From NCBI GenBank assembly GCA_040285825.1, contig JAUPSS010000004.1:1716550-1780549 (forward strand): a DNA stretch of 64,000 bases. Direction: 5' to 3'. Below are positions 52,347 to 62,930 of this stretch, one piece after another. Below the pieces are notes generated by a model, which was given only the letters and a program-made list of their open reading frames with translations, did not search any database and was not told where the DNA came from. Position 1 is the first letter of the stretch. Every line of letters starts with the position of its first letter. This stretch comes from Eukaryota sp. TZLM1-RC. Lineage: Eukaryota > Metamonada: BaSk clade. The position numbers and the translations under genes are program-made.

Positions 52347-54338
52347 CTATCTACTACACAGATACTGAGGCCTTTCATTACCACTCATCCTCGCTTCAGC
52401 AATCGCAAACATATTCAGACAAGCCAACTTATTTCTATTGAAAAGCTTTGTTGAGCCTTTGTTACTGAGTTTGCAACTCTCGCTATTACAAGCTAATAAA
52501 CCATGACATGTAGTAACAGGAGTCTTTTCTCTTCTATAGAATCTGGGATTTGTTACTCTCAAAAACGTAGCAACCTTTTCAAAACAATCAGGACATTTTG
52601 CTGAAGTGAAAGCTTCATTAATCATCAATACTTCAAATCCATTTCTTTTCAGAAATTGAATCCATCCAATGCCACGAGTAGGTCTCTGATGTTTCAAATT
52701 CTTAAAACCATTTTTACCATAATCACCCATTAGAATTATAGTGTCTTTTGGATTGCCAAACTGCTGAACAAGGCTTTTCAATAACCAACTTTCAGTCTTT
52801 TGCTTGTGAATAAAAGCTTGCATTTTATGAATGCTCCACAAGTCAAGACTGTAAAAGTCAATTGTCAAAAAAACTTACCGAAGTTTGGCAACCACAAAGT
52901 TGGAAAAATCTATAAAAGTTGCTGAATTAGCAGCAAACAAGGACAATTCGGTGTTTGCATCTTCAATTGTCATTTCGTTAGACTCTCTCAATTGGTTCCT
53001 GTCGTAATCCACTTCAGTATACTTTGTCGCCCATCGTTTTTGTTTTTCATTCATTCTATTTTTCAAAGACCAGGACATCTGAGTCATTCTCAACCATTTG
53101 TACTTCGTGTCTTGATTCATCACCCGACTATTTCTTTGATGTTCAGTTTCATGTTCAGGCACCATGACTAGTTCTTGATCAGTCTTTTTACTCCCAAAGT
53201 ATAATAAATCACGTTTTCCAGGATCACAAACAACAATTAGTTTGTCTTGAAAAGCATCAACATCGACATCATCAATATATAAATCAGAAATACTAGCCTT
53301 GTTGTCTGGCTTACATTTCTGACCTTGTAAATCCTGACGAACAAATTCTACTGCAATATTGAATCCATCTGTGTGGATAATGTTGTTGAATTTTTAGCTC
53401 TTCTGTTTGAACATTGGTTGGTGTAAATCTAGAATATTAGACCAAAAGTCAAATTGCTCAGGTGGTTTGAATCTATGAACTTGGGCTTGTGTATTTGCCA
53501 TTTTTGATCTCTGATTAGGCAACAAATCGTCCATCAATGTTTGTCTAATAATTGTCCATATTGTTCTTGTATCAATAGGAAAATCAACAGGGCCTACAGT
53601 GGTTGAAACAGGAGAAATATGATACGGTTTTCCCTCTCTACTGGAGATATATTGGGCAATTGTAATTGCTGGTTTTAGGAATATTTGAGGATCTTTTTCA
53701 ACAGCGTCTGCAAGAAAATGTATAGCCACTGGAAAAATGTTGTCAACTAAATTCTCGTCACTGACCAAATTCTCAATTTGACAGGTTAATGGTTCAATAA
53801 GACCTTCAAATATGTCTCTAAGTTCATTATTTCTAATATCATGTTGTTCATATAAATCAAAAAATTCTTCATTCAGAAGGTCTGAAATATTTTCAGGATG
53901 ATGAAACAAAGAACTCAAGCAATCTCTATCATCAACTAAAAACAAGTTTTTGAATTGACGAAGCCTAAATCTATATAGTGAAATAATTGTAGATAATGGC
54001 GTTGAGTATTCACCCAGCTTGTGCATTTCTGCTAACACGTTTTCCACATTTACTTTGTCAAAGTAAACATTAATAAATCGATTAATATGTTTTTCATAAA
54101 TTAGTTTCAAATTATTCTCAAAATTGGCAAACATTACTGGGGCCATATACTCAGGTGGTCTACTGAAGCCATCAGTTGGAAATTGTGGAAAAAACTCAGG
54201 CATATATCTCAAATGGTCTACATAACTCAATGTTTTGTTCAATTTTTGTTGTTCAAAGGTGGTCGATAATCTATAATCTCCTTCACCATAAACAAAGTTT
54301 TCAAAATCCCCTGGAAATGCACTTTTTGGTTTCACCAT
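52347..54338 (-). pseudogene. Fanzor/TnpB-like nuclease, copy C (near full length, with a small intron)
   Basis: A 660-residue reading on one minus-strand frame. The N-terminal helical domain (54338-53394: YMAPVMFANFENNLKLIYEK...) is followed by TDGFNIAVEFVRQDL and RuvC-I IVVCDPGKRDLLYFG (D codon 53223-53225), a helical insert, then TIILMGDYGKNG, the E-x-x-T-S motif INEAFTSAKCPDC (E codon 52614-52616), a further cysteine pair (CNSESC), and FNRNKLACLNMF where the RuvC-III aspartate is asparagine. The frame is cut by TAA at 53394-53396. A second stop lies inside a 30-nt GTAAGT...TACAG sequence (52849-52878) that splices in frame. The upstream frame continues to about 54500 (LRIHTTCCLKLYLQSCFEHN). 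Confidence 0.85.
52849..52878 (-). other. Intron within Fanzor-like copy C (30 nt)
   Basis: GTAAGT...TTTACAG. Splicing joins FVVAKLR to LDLWSIHKMQ in frame and removes an in-frame TAA. It fits the 28-32 nt size class. Confidence 0.75.
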
Positions 54339-55456
54339 TTCTGGCCCTTAATACTCAGATGAAATATAACGAATTCTGGCCATTAATGATTCATATAATT
54401 TGACAGAAATTCGTGGTGTTATAAAATTATGTTCAAAACAAGACTGTAAATACAGCTTTAAGCAACATGTGGTGTGAATTCGTAACTGTTGAAATTTTAC
54501 AGCAGTTTCTCTCAATTTGAATATCACATTTGAATGTTTATTTTCTTTTCATTTATCATTTTATATGCCAGATTGCCTAATCCATGTCCGTAGTGTATTT
54601 TAATAAATTTTTTGGCAAAAACCCAAGTATCTAAAAGAAAAAAGCCTTTTTCCCTGATGACAGCTTCCCTCCATCTTGGTGAAAGTTGATTGAGTACATC
54701 AATTGTTGCATCATCTCGAACAGTGGGAAATGGTGAATCAAAATAATTTAATCTATTTTTTAGAACCTGTAAATCAAACTGCATTAAATAGTGATTAAGA
54801 AAACAATGAGGTTGATGATTACCAATAATGTTTAAAAACCTACAAAGCAAGGTTTTTTCGTCAGAGAAAATTTCTGCCTGAACATGCATATCAATGTCTG
54901 GTAATCTGACTTGAGGACTCATTCTTAATAGAAGTGAATATTTATTCTCCAAGAAGAAATTATGGCGATCAAACTTACCAACAACAATCGAAATTAAAAA
55001 CACTTTTTGATCTGAAATCCACTCACCCACTTGCTTATCAGTTTTCTATTTCAAAAGATTTGCACTCTCCTTTCTCTTTTTGTTGATAATCTCATAAGAA
55101 GGGAGAAATTGGCCATCATGATTTTGATAAAGATGACCATCCTGATAGGTTTCAAGATCAAAGCACATAACAGTGGAAAGATTTTGATTTGAGGTCATTG
55201 ATTTGAATTGAATCAATGGATCAGGCTTGAAGCCACTACGATTGTGCTCAATTCTTTTGACCATACTCGATTTCAATGGTTTTTTTGTCAAAATCATCCT
55301 GTTCTCGATATTCAACATTGTATTCTTAATACAAATTTCTCGGTTCAGTGCTTTTTGTTGTTTTTTTAGCTTACGTTTTGATGTTTGTTGGTCAAAAATT
55401 GCATTTCTCATAATTTTTGATGGAGGAGTTGATTCAAAATTAGATCTTCTCTTTCT

Positions 55457-55483
55457 GGGACCAGCATTTGCTTCAACATCTCC
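55457..55483 (-). other. 2A-like peptide coding site (GDVEANAGP)
   Basis: Matches the ribosome-skipping 2A consensus D-V/I-E-x-N-P-G-P except that the first proline is alanine. Similar motifs occur at the start of proteins of several non-LTR and other mobile elements. With NAGP its activity is doubtful. Confidence 0.5.
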
Positions 55484-55559
55484 ATCCATTGTTAAATCAA
55501 CAGTAAATGGGTTTGTTGATAGAAGATGTTGGCAGCTTCTGGATTGAAAAGATAAACTA

Positions 55560-56010
55560 TAAACATAATAACCAAACTCAACATTATCGAAATAACAATT
55601 TAAGACACAACATCCCATATCTAAAGTGCAAGAATCTAAACCACAAAAATGAACAAACTCATAAACATCAAAATAACAATGTAAAACAAAACATAAACAA
55701 AAGAAACTTCCCACATTTATAATACAAGTACGTAAATTACAAAAAACAACAAACTGAAAAATATCAAGACAACAATTCAAAACAAAACACAAACAAGAAA
55801 AACATTCCATATTCAAAGTGCAAGTACCTAAACCAAAACAATCAACAAAATCAAAAACATCAAAGTAACAACAATGTAACACAAAACACAAACAAGAACA
55901 ACATCCCATATCTACAGTACAAATAGCTAAGCAACAAAAAACAACAAACTCAATAACATCAAAATAACAATTCAAAACAAACCACAAAGAAGAACATACC
56001 ATATCTAAAG
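55560..56010. repeat. Five-copy minisatellite of about 98 bp
   Basis: Five imperfect tandem units of about 97-99 bp (the one nearest 55580 is shorter), recognisable by AACATCAAAATAACAAT and ATACCATATC-like boxes. On the minus strand each unit encodes about 33 residues with the pattern CYFDV-x-x-F-V-x-F-C...C-T-x-D-M...C-L-C-F-V-L. The unit length is close to a multiple of three, so frame is largely preserved. Confidence 0.8.
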
Positions 56011-56139
56011 TGATTAGCACCATGGTTGATTCAACAGCACCCATATCATGACTCACATGATGCCTCAAAAAAGTGCAATACTCTACCCCCACGGAAGCAT
56101 CAGAACGACGATTTCGATAAGAAATCGAGGCTCTGAGCT

Positions 56140-56379
56140 TCAGTTTGTTCCTGTAAAACAGGATGACTGTTCCCGACTGAGGAGTTCGGGAAGAAGTACT
56201 CGGCTGTTCTTTGAAGAACAGGTTGAAGGAGGAAATGGGAACTGAGTCCGTAACCTCGTTATCCTTGTTCTCCTTTTGCTGCATGATGTTAGAAGAATGG
56301 GAAGAGTCAAGATAATCTCACTGTCTGACACGATGTCTGACATGTTGATTGCAATTTCCAATTGATTGCTAATTTCCAC
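56140..56379 (-). pseudogene. Relic related to the start of the LTR-element gag
   Basis: Minus-strand frame beginning MSDIVSDSEII. DNA around it (GATGTCTGACATG, CTGAGTCCGTAACCTCGTT) matches the start of the gag-like gene at 11700-11950. Short, overlaps the start of the polymerase fragment in another frame, and is probably debris of a related LTR element. Confidence 0.4.
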
Positions 56380-56707
56380 AATGGTATCAAATGCCTATCG
56401 ACTGTATCTCTACTAGTGGTCATCAACATCAGCTCGATTTACGCTCTAGCTGTTCCGGTCGTTGTTACTCCGTCTAATCTCTATGTTTTTTCCAGCTTCC
56501 TTCTCCTTCCTTTACCTCTTGTTCTCTTCCCATTCAGCTATCTCAACAATTCTTCCTTTTCCTCTCCCTCTCTGTTTTGACGGGACCTAAACAAATGCTT
56601 GTTTCCCTACTTTCTACTCTGTCCAAACCTGAGAATTTCACGACCAGTTGGTCTGACAGTTCAAAGGTACTACTCTGCTTATAACATAGTTCAAATCACC
56701 ATGACCT

Positions 56708-58566
56708 CAATAACCTCTCTATAACTTCTCGCTATATAACTTCTCACTCTCTATAAATTCTCGTTTTTTCTGGTTCCCTTAGTCATTTATAATTGTAACT
56801 TCTCGCTTTATAACTTCTCTCTTTTTCATGTCACAACCACCAAAACCGAAACCAGTAGAGATAGGTGTCAAACAGTCAGCACTCCTCATCCAATATGCTG
56901 ACGAAAATCCTCATCTAAAGAATACTGCTTTGGCATCCTGGGCTAAAGAGACTTTCAACTTGCCCTCAAAACCCCATCGTACAACTATTGGAAAGATTTT
57001 GAAGCGACGTTCACAAGTTCTTGAGCAAGCTCTTGCCCTGGGCAAAAATTTGAGACCATCTGCAAAGAGAGTTCGTTCTGTAAAACACCCTGACCTTGAT
57101 GCTGCTCTTGCACTGTTTGTTGAGTCAAACTCAGCTCTCATGACAATCACTGAAGATGTTATTCTAACAGAGGCAGAAAAGCTTTATGAAGTCCTGGATA
57201 TTCCAAAAAGCGACCAGTTACAACACGGTGATGGCTGGTTCGAATCTTTCAAACAGAGACATGGAATAAAAGTTCTTACTCCTCACGGACATGCAGGTTC
57301 TGTTGATGAACTGGCTGTTGATGACTTTCGAAGATCTCTGGAACCATTATTGTCTCAGTACAAATCTGAAGACATATGGAATTTAGACGAAGCTGCTCTT
57401 TTTGGAGGAAAAACACGTCTGTTAAAACTCACACAACTCAATCATACGTTTCTGGTTTTAAAGATTCTAAGCAAAGAATCACTCTGGTTTTTTGTGTAAA
57501 TGCAGATGGGTCAGAGAAAATGCCTCTCGGTATCATCAACAAGTCTCAAAAGCCTCGCGGTATGAAACCAAACACTGCCAATTCACTGAACTTATTGTGG
57601 TATGCTAACAAAAAGGCATGGATGACTTCATCAATTTTTACCGATTACTGTAAGAAACTGAATGAAAAAATGAGAGCAAAGGGAAGACAAATTCTGTTGC
57701 TCATTGATAATGCCCCATCTCACATTTTAACTGAAAATTTGTCTAATGTGAGGACTGAGTTTTTGTTAAAGAATGCCACTTCACACATCCAACCACTCGA
57801 TGCTGGAATTATTGCAGTGTTTAAGCGCTTTTATTCAAAACATTTTCTAAGAAAAATATTGCCAATTATTGTTACTGAAAGAGTCACACAGGACGAAGCC
57901 CAAAAACGTATAGGCATCGTTGACGTTCTCCCCATTATCTCCTCTAGTTGGTCTATGGTGACCAGAGAATGTATTTCCAATTGTTGGAGGAAAGTTGGGC
58001 TATTGAACTGTCATGATAGAGATTCGAATGAAACCGGACAGATTAACGACAATGAAACTAATTTTGTAGAAGATTTGAACGTAGATCTTGAGGAATTTGA
58101 TGAAATTGTGGCTGAAGATGAGGACATCGCGACCGAAGGTATACTTTCGGTTGAAGAATGCTTGGATACTGTTCGAGACTGTGTTCTGGACGGATTGTGT
58201 GAAAATGACATAAACGAAGACGAGTCAAGACCAAAAGTTTCCAGAATAGAAGCATACAATGCGCTACAGATTATCAAATCTTATGCTATGGACAATTTTG
58301 ACCACAAACATCCTTCATTGTATACTCTTAATGAAGCAGAGAGTGAGTTAGAAACCATTAGACTAAAGAGGAAGAAACAAATTCCGTTGATGAACTTTCT
58401 AACACCTAAGTTGAATGAAATTGCATCTGAAGTTATTGATATCGAATAAACTTGTAATCTCAATAGGTTTAATGATAGTAATCAAGGAATTGTATAAGTT
58501 CTCGCTTTCTATAAGTTCTCGGTTTTAGTTGGTTCCCAAGACCGAGAAGTTATAGAGAGGTTACTG
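56708..58566 (+). mobile_element. pogo/Tigger-type DNA transposon (1.86 kb)
   Basis: Begins CAATAACCTCTCTATAACTT and ends with its inverse (reverse complement CAGTAACCTCTCTATAACTT), a terminal inverted repeat of about 24 bp. Inside both ends lie further copies of 'ATAACTTCTCGC'. The right end is followed by TA, the expected target; the left flank reads CT, so one TA is mutated. It carries one transposase gene (56828-58449). Confidence 0.85.
56828..58449 (+). pseudogene. pogo/Tigger (CENP-B-like) transposase with one frameshift
   Basis: N-terminal HTH (IGVKQSALLIQYADENPHLK..., TTIGKILKRRSQVL) and a CENP-B-type second HTH (HGDGWFESFKQRHGIKVL), then the DDE_1 core: IWNLDEAALF (first D), WRKNTSVKTHTTQSYVSGFK, RITLVFCVNADGSEKMPLGI, ILLLIDNAPSHI (second D) and SHIQPLDAGIIAVFKRFYSK (third D). 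The C-terminus is acidic. The two halves (56828-57499 and 57376-58449) are joined only if one base is added in the run of five T at 57399-57403. Either a single inactivating deletion or a homopolymer sequencing error; apart from that the gene is intact. Confidence 0.88.
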
Positions 58567-58869
58567 TAGTTGAAGTCATTAATAGTATTAATAAATTCAA
58601 AAAGCCATTGTTATTGGTTTATGGCAACTCAAAATATACATGTTTCTATCCATGCTACTAAATCTTAATACTAACTATGAACATTCTTTCCCACACTCAC
58701 TGATCGTTTCGGTACCATTGGTCTACAATTATCATGAATATGAGAGTACGCAATCCTGTACAAGTTTAGCGCACTGTTAACATCCATATCTCAATAAATA
58801 AATTGTGGCAACCTTTTTTTATTAATAAATTATATTTACAAACGCAAACAAAACAACTAAACAAAAATC

Positions 58870-59290
58870 CAAAACTCAATTCCCTCAATACACGCATCTA
58901 CATCATCAAATCTCTTCAGTACGCAAATCTCATACTCTATTCTAAATTGTACAGTGTTTTGGTTATCATTTGTGGAATTGCTTTTAGTATACTAAAAACA
59001 ATTCTATTGTGTCAGAAAATGAAGTTCAGCTCTTTTCCTGCTCGTTCTTTTATTAAACATTTGAAACCTTGAAGATATTTAATACCAGATTTTTCAATAT
59101 TACCAAAAAGAGAAACAACAAATGGAACCACCTGATACTTTATATGCACAACGCGGCCAAGTTGAGATCAGGGTTCCTTGTACTTTTTGATTTTGCTCTT
59201 TTCAGCAAAGCAAAACGAAGATTTATCTTTTTTAGCAAAATCAGTTGCTGGATCCTTGCAAACATCAACAGTGACAATTTCATAAATTAA
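58870..59290 (-). pseudogene. LINE subfamily E, second copy (damaged)
   Basis: DNA matches 48060-48480 (for example ACAGTGTTTTGGTTATCA and TTGTGTCAGAAAATGAAG), all antisense to the LINE frame. Several frame breaks. Left edge preceded by AAACAACTAAACAAAAA as in the LINE-A2 flank (46380). Confidence 0.7.
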
Positions 59291-59566
59291 ATTCAAGTGT
59301 TTCAAATCTCAAGGAAACCAAATTTCTGTGTGAACTTTCTTAAATATCGACAAAAAAGCATTTGGACCAGATGTGCGGAGAGAGGCAATGAATAATGCAG
59401 AGACACAAGATGAGCACTATCTCAATGTTCCATAAAATGTTAATCCTGAATGTTGACAATGGAATAAATGCAAAGCCCAAAGTTTAGTAGAGGTCAACTT
59501 GATTCATTTTTATATCCAGCAATCTCAACGGGTTACTACTATTTAACATTTTTGTGCTGCTAGCCG

Positions 59567-62335
59567 ATGTCCTCTGATGTCTGTTCCTTAAATCTGCAGC
59601 GTACCTTTGGATTTAACTACCTTTTGCCAAATGCTGTACATAATCTTTCAATTGGGGATGAAATCATTGTTGCCTATACAGTCTCTCACAATGTAGTTAT
59701 ACACAATATAACCACAAATCACCAGAGAATCCTGCGTGGTCACAGATATACTATAACTGCAATATCGTCATCACTTGACCGCAAGTTTCTGGCAACGGCA
59801 GATACTGGTCCCGACCCATCACTTATTGTCTGGGATGTTACCACTGCGAGTCCTCTCAGAACTTTTTTCAAACCCAATCTACCAACCGAAGGAACCTGCT
59901 CTCTTTGTTTCTCCCTTGATTCCAGAGTTTTGGCTTCCCTCTCTACCTCTTCCCCTTCCCAATCCATTCATCTTTGGGATTGGACAAATCCTGACCCTTC
60001 TTGCTCTGTTCTTTGCTCAACCACTCTTCCTTCTACTTCATTTCCCTTCATCTACCTCTCTTTTTCCCCTTATGACTCTTCTCTTTTGGTCTCTGTCTCT
60101 CCTTCGTCTGTTTTAGCTTGTAAGGTTTCACAATCATCTCCAAATGATGCTAACTCTACCCTAACCCTAAACCTGACCAACTGTGTCATAGTCCCTTCAA
60201 TCTTTAAACTCCCTCTCTCCACATCACCCTTCTCATCTACTCCCCTTTTCCTCCCTTCCAACTCTCCTCTTGGTGACTTTGTGGTACCTACGGATGACGG
60301 CAGGGGGGTTGTGTTTGGTGCGAATGAGGGTGCGATTCAATCAACAAGAACAGTCAAGCTCCATGAATCCTCTGGTATTACTGATTCGGCCCAAACCCCA
60401 TCCACCTTCATTATCACGACAAAGTCGGGAGTAGTCAGGATTTTTGACCTATCATTTAGACTTTTGGCCTGGTTTGATGACCTAAATGTTGGACCATTAT
60501 TATCTCTATCAACTGCTCCTTTAATTGAATTGGAACAGTTCTTGGAAGATCCTTTACTATCAGTTGATGTTCTTAAGCTCTCTCCATTTGAATTTAGTAG
60601 ATTACTTTCTTCGTTTGTATTGAGCTGTGAAACGGGTCTTGCTGTTTATGTCAATAGTCCTAAAGTGTTTTCTCAAGTTGACCCTTCCGACCGTCATGGA
60701 GACGTGATCCTAGAAGCATTCACGTCACCAGTGAGTTCAGTTGCCAGTCATTTACAGTTTCCTCTAGTATTTACAGGTGATTATAGTGGGTTGATCAAAA
60801 TTTTCAATATTGAAAGTAATGAAATGGTATTCAAATCTCAACATTCAAGTGCAGTTGTTTCGTTATCATTGAATTCTGATTTAAATTTGTTGTTGAGTTC
60901 TTTTGGTGATGGTTGCATTGGATTGTTTAAGTTCGATTGTGATTTGATGGCATTGGAGAGAATTGGTTTATGGGATTTTAGCTCTCCACCTTGTAATCAC
61001 ATCACGTGGTCTGATTGTGGGGGTTACTTTGGTACGATTGACTCTGATGGGGTAGTTTCCCTTTTTGGACAGGTTGATAATCAAGAAGATAGAATTCATT
61101 ATGAGCAGCAGTCAGATTGGTTTTTGATTGGCCGCCATGGAGTTTTTACGGGAACACCAAAAAGTCTGTTGTTTTCCACAGTTGGACCAACAATTTCTCT
61201 TGTTGCTATTTCTGATGACAAGACTATAGTTGAAGTCGATGTCATCAAATCACGTGATCCAAGTCCAGTTCCTTTATCACTGGTTTTGTCAGCAAGGAAA
61301 ATTGTTGAACAATTAGCCAAGCCCCAGTGTTTGTTCAACCATACAGACGAGTCTTATCTAGTGTTTAACGATGAATTTAAAATTAGAATGATTGATAAGC
61401 AGAGTTTTGAACTTAAACAAACTGTTCTGGGACCAGTATTCACCTCCCCAGTATCACAAATTACTCCGGTCAAGGGTTTTCCTGAATTTTTGGTCTTTTC
61501 CACTTTTGATCGTATTGTTGGAGTCCTTCACCTCCCTCTTGATGGAAATCCTGCCAGGGTACTTGGTGTGTTGGCGCACGCAGATTCAGTTCTTGATGTA
61601 GCAACAATTGAAGTTAAAAATAGATCTTTTGTTTGTAGTGTAGGAGGTCCTGCAGAGTTGGTGACGTCATCAGGTCAGAAACAACGAGAAGTTCACGATG
61701 GGTCATTATGTGTGTGGAATTTTGATCCATTACCCCTCAAACAGCAACTGGTCAATTCTGGTCAAGGAATCAAACCTTTTTTGGACGCTCTCAATTGTGA
61801 CGAATCATTTATTGAATTTCTTCACGATGTTTTTACATTTAGCTGCATTCAATCCAAGACTGATAAAGATATGGTGGTGTTGCCCTCAAGTTTGCCATCA
61901 ATGCTTAGTGCTTTAGATGTTTTTTTGTCGGAATGGGAACTTGGTGTGCTGGAAAAGGAAGCTGATGAGCTGGCAAAGGGTCAAAAAGGCTTGACTTTTG
62001 ATGACTTTGTGAAGATTTACTTTAACCATCGCAGAGTTATTCCAATAGATGATTATTTAGCCAACTGTTTACCAAACTTAAATAGAATAATGGACACTCA
62101 AGAACCACCCTCAAGACACGAAATGGCTGAGCTGGTAGAAGATCAAAATCAATCAATTCAAGAGACTTCAATCGACTTTTTAATGAATCAAATAATATCT
62201 AGGGGTGAATCATTTGAAAGTCAAGAAGAATTGGAAGAGTTACTGGAAGGTATCATAAACTGTGAACTTTCAGAGTTACCAGATTCGCTCACTATTGAAG
62301 ACTTAATGAATTTATTGCAGCTTTCTGTAGATTAA
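59567..62335 (+). CDS. CFAP251: CFAP251/WDR66-like flagellar WD-repeat protein
   Basis: Component of the calmodulin- and spoke-associated complex at the base of radial spoke 3 in motile cilia. 922 aa, single exon. The start (SLNLQRTFGFNYLLPNAVHN, then VVIHNITTNHQRILRGHRYT) and ISSSLDRKFLATADTGPDPS with LIVWDVTT match the first WD blade of CFAP251/WDR66 closely. Two seven-bladed propellers fill residues 1 to about 720. A C-terminal region of about 200 residues (GQKGLTFDDFVKIYFNHRRV) has an EF-hand-like helix, as in the family. Human WDR66 has an extra N-terminal glutamate-rich region absent here. Indicates a flagellated stage. Confidence 0.85.
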   Translation: MSSDVCSLNLQRTFGFNYLLPNAVHNLSIGDEIIVAYTVSHNVVIHNITTNHQRILRGHRYTITAISSSLDRKFLATADTGPDPSLIVWDVTTASPLRTFFKPNLPTEGTCSLCFSLDSRVLASLSTSSPSQSIHLWDWTNPDPSCSVLCSTTLPSTSFPFIYLSFSPYDSSLLVSVSPSSVLACKVSQSSPNDANSTLTLNLTNCVIVPSIFKLPLSTSPFSSTPLFLPSNSPLGDFVVPTDDGRGVVFGANEGAIQSTRTVKLHESSGITDSAQTPSTFIITTKSGVVRIFDLSFRLLAWFDDLNVGPLLSLSTAPLIELEQFLEDPLLSVDVLKLSPFEFSRLLSSFVLSCETGLAVYVNSPKVFSQVDPSDRHGDVILEAFTSPVSSVASHLQFPLVFTGDYSGLIKIFNIESNEMVFKSQHSSAVVSLSLNSDLNLLLSSFGDGCIGLFKFDCDLMALERIGLWDFSSPPCNHITWSDCGGYFGTIDSDGVVSLFGQVDNQEDRIHYEQQSDWFLIGRHGVFTGTPKSLLFSTVGPTISLVAISDDKTIVEVDVIKSRDPSPVPLSLVLSARKIVEQLAKPQCLFNHTDESYLVFNDEFKIRMIDKQSFELKQTVLGPVFTSPVSQITPVKGFPEFLVFSTFDRIVGVLHLPLDGNPARVLGVLAHADSVLDVATIEVKNRSFVCSVGGPAELVTSSGQKQREVHDGSLCVWNFDPLPLKQQLVNSGQGIKPFLDALNCDESFIEFLHDVFTFSCIQSKTDKDMVVLPSSLPSMLSALDVFLSEWELGVLEKEADELAKGQKGLTFDDFVKIYFNHRRVIPIDDYLANCLPNLNRIMDTQEPPSRHEMAELVEDQNQSIQETSIDFLMNQIISRGESFESQEELEELLEGIINCELSELPDSLTIEDLMNLLQLSVD

Positions 62336-62518
62336 ATAAAATGTATTTTAGTTTTATTATCATTACAAATATTGTTTGATTAAATAAATCTTGGCAGTTG
62401 TGTAGACAAAACCTTCATTAAAATCAGGATTGTTCTGAAAACTGCCTTTAGGGTATCTTGTTTGATAAAGTTCGCAAAAAAATAGAGTACTTTTATTATC
62501 AAACGTCTTGAAACAGCT

Positions 62519-62857
62519 ATGAGCAAAACACCACGAGGTGCCAAGCAGGAAGAACGTCAGAAACCATGTGTACGGGAGATTTCTGATTGGCAGATGGAAC
62601 CACCTGAGGAGGAAATCAGAGAGTTCAGGCGAGAGCCTCCACAGTATAGCAGAACAGTGAACGAAGAAGAAGTCGGTGACACTGTTGAAACTGAAAGGAT
62701 TTACTACGAACCAGTCTTTAAGATCAAGATTCAAAGAGAACCACTGGAACGAGAAGTGGTAATCAGAGAACCTATTAGTGGTGAAGAAGCTGACACAAAG
62801 CGCGAGGCATATGACCTAGAGGAGAAAGAGCTAGATACTGGAACCACAAGATTATGA
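62519..62857 (+). CDS. Hypothetical charged protein (112 aa)
   Basis: A highly charged protein beginning MSKTPRGAKQEERQKP with repeated 'REP' units: EFRREPPQYS, IQREPLEREV, VIREPISGEE. No family recognised. It follows the CFAP251 gene in the same direction by about 180 bp, and its codon use differs from the AT-rich mobile-element debris around it. Probably disordered. Confidence 0.55.
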   Translation: MSKTPRGAKQEERQKPCVREISDWQMEPPEEEIREFRREPPQYSRTVNEEEVGDTVETERIYYEPVFKIKIQREPLEREVVIREPISGEEADTKREAYDLEEKELDTGTTRL

Positions 62858-62930
62858 TATTAATATTATAAAATTGATTATTCAAACCAAATTAACTGGA
62901 ACAAAAAATAACAAAAAATAACAAAACAAA

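Larger units (their letters stand above)
54524..56284 (-). pseudogene. Family-B DNA polymerase exonuclease fragment with 2A-like motif
   Basis: One minus-strand frame interrupted by a single TAG (55046-55048). The C-terminal half is the 3'-5' exonuclease domain of a family-B DNA polymerase: exo I VMCFDLETYQDG (55148-55162), then DEKTLLCRFLNIIGNHQPH, exo II NHYLMQFDLQVLKNRL, and GFFLLDTWVFAKKF followed by HGLGNLAYKM. The polymerase palm is missing: the frame ends at 54524, directly where Fanzor-like copy C begins. Upstream are a 2A-like MDGDVEANAGP (55457-55483), a basic region, a cysteine/phenylalanine repeat region and a start MQQKENKDNEV. Probably from a self-synthesising transposon or large DNA-virus-like element; origin undecided. 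Confidence 0.7.

Noticed and set aside
53394-53396. In-frame TAA of Fanzor-like copy C as part of another small intron
   Set aside because: No 28-32 nt GT-AG segment around it keeps the frame; a 44-nt candidate shifts the frame. Treated as a genuine stop.
55560-56010. CRISPR-like array
   Set aside because: Units are contiguous with no unique spacers, in a eukaryotic context; it is a minisatellite.
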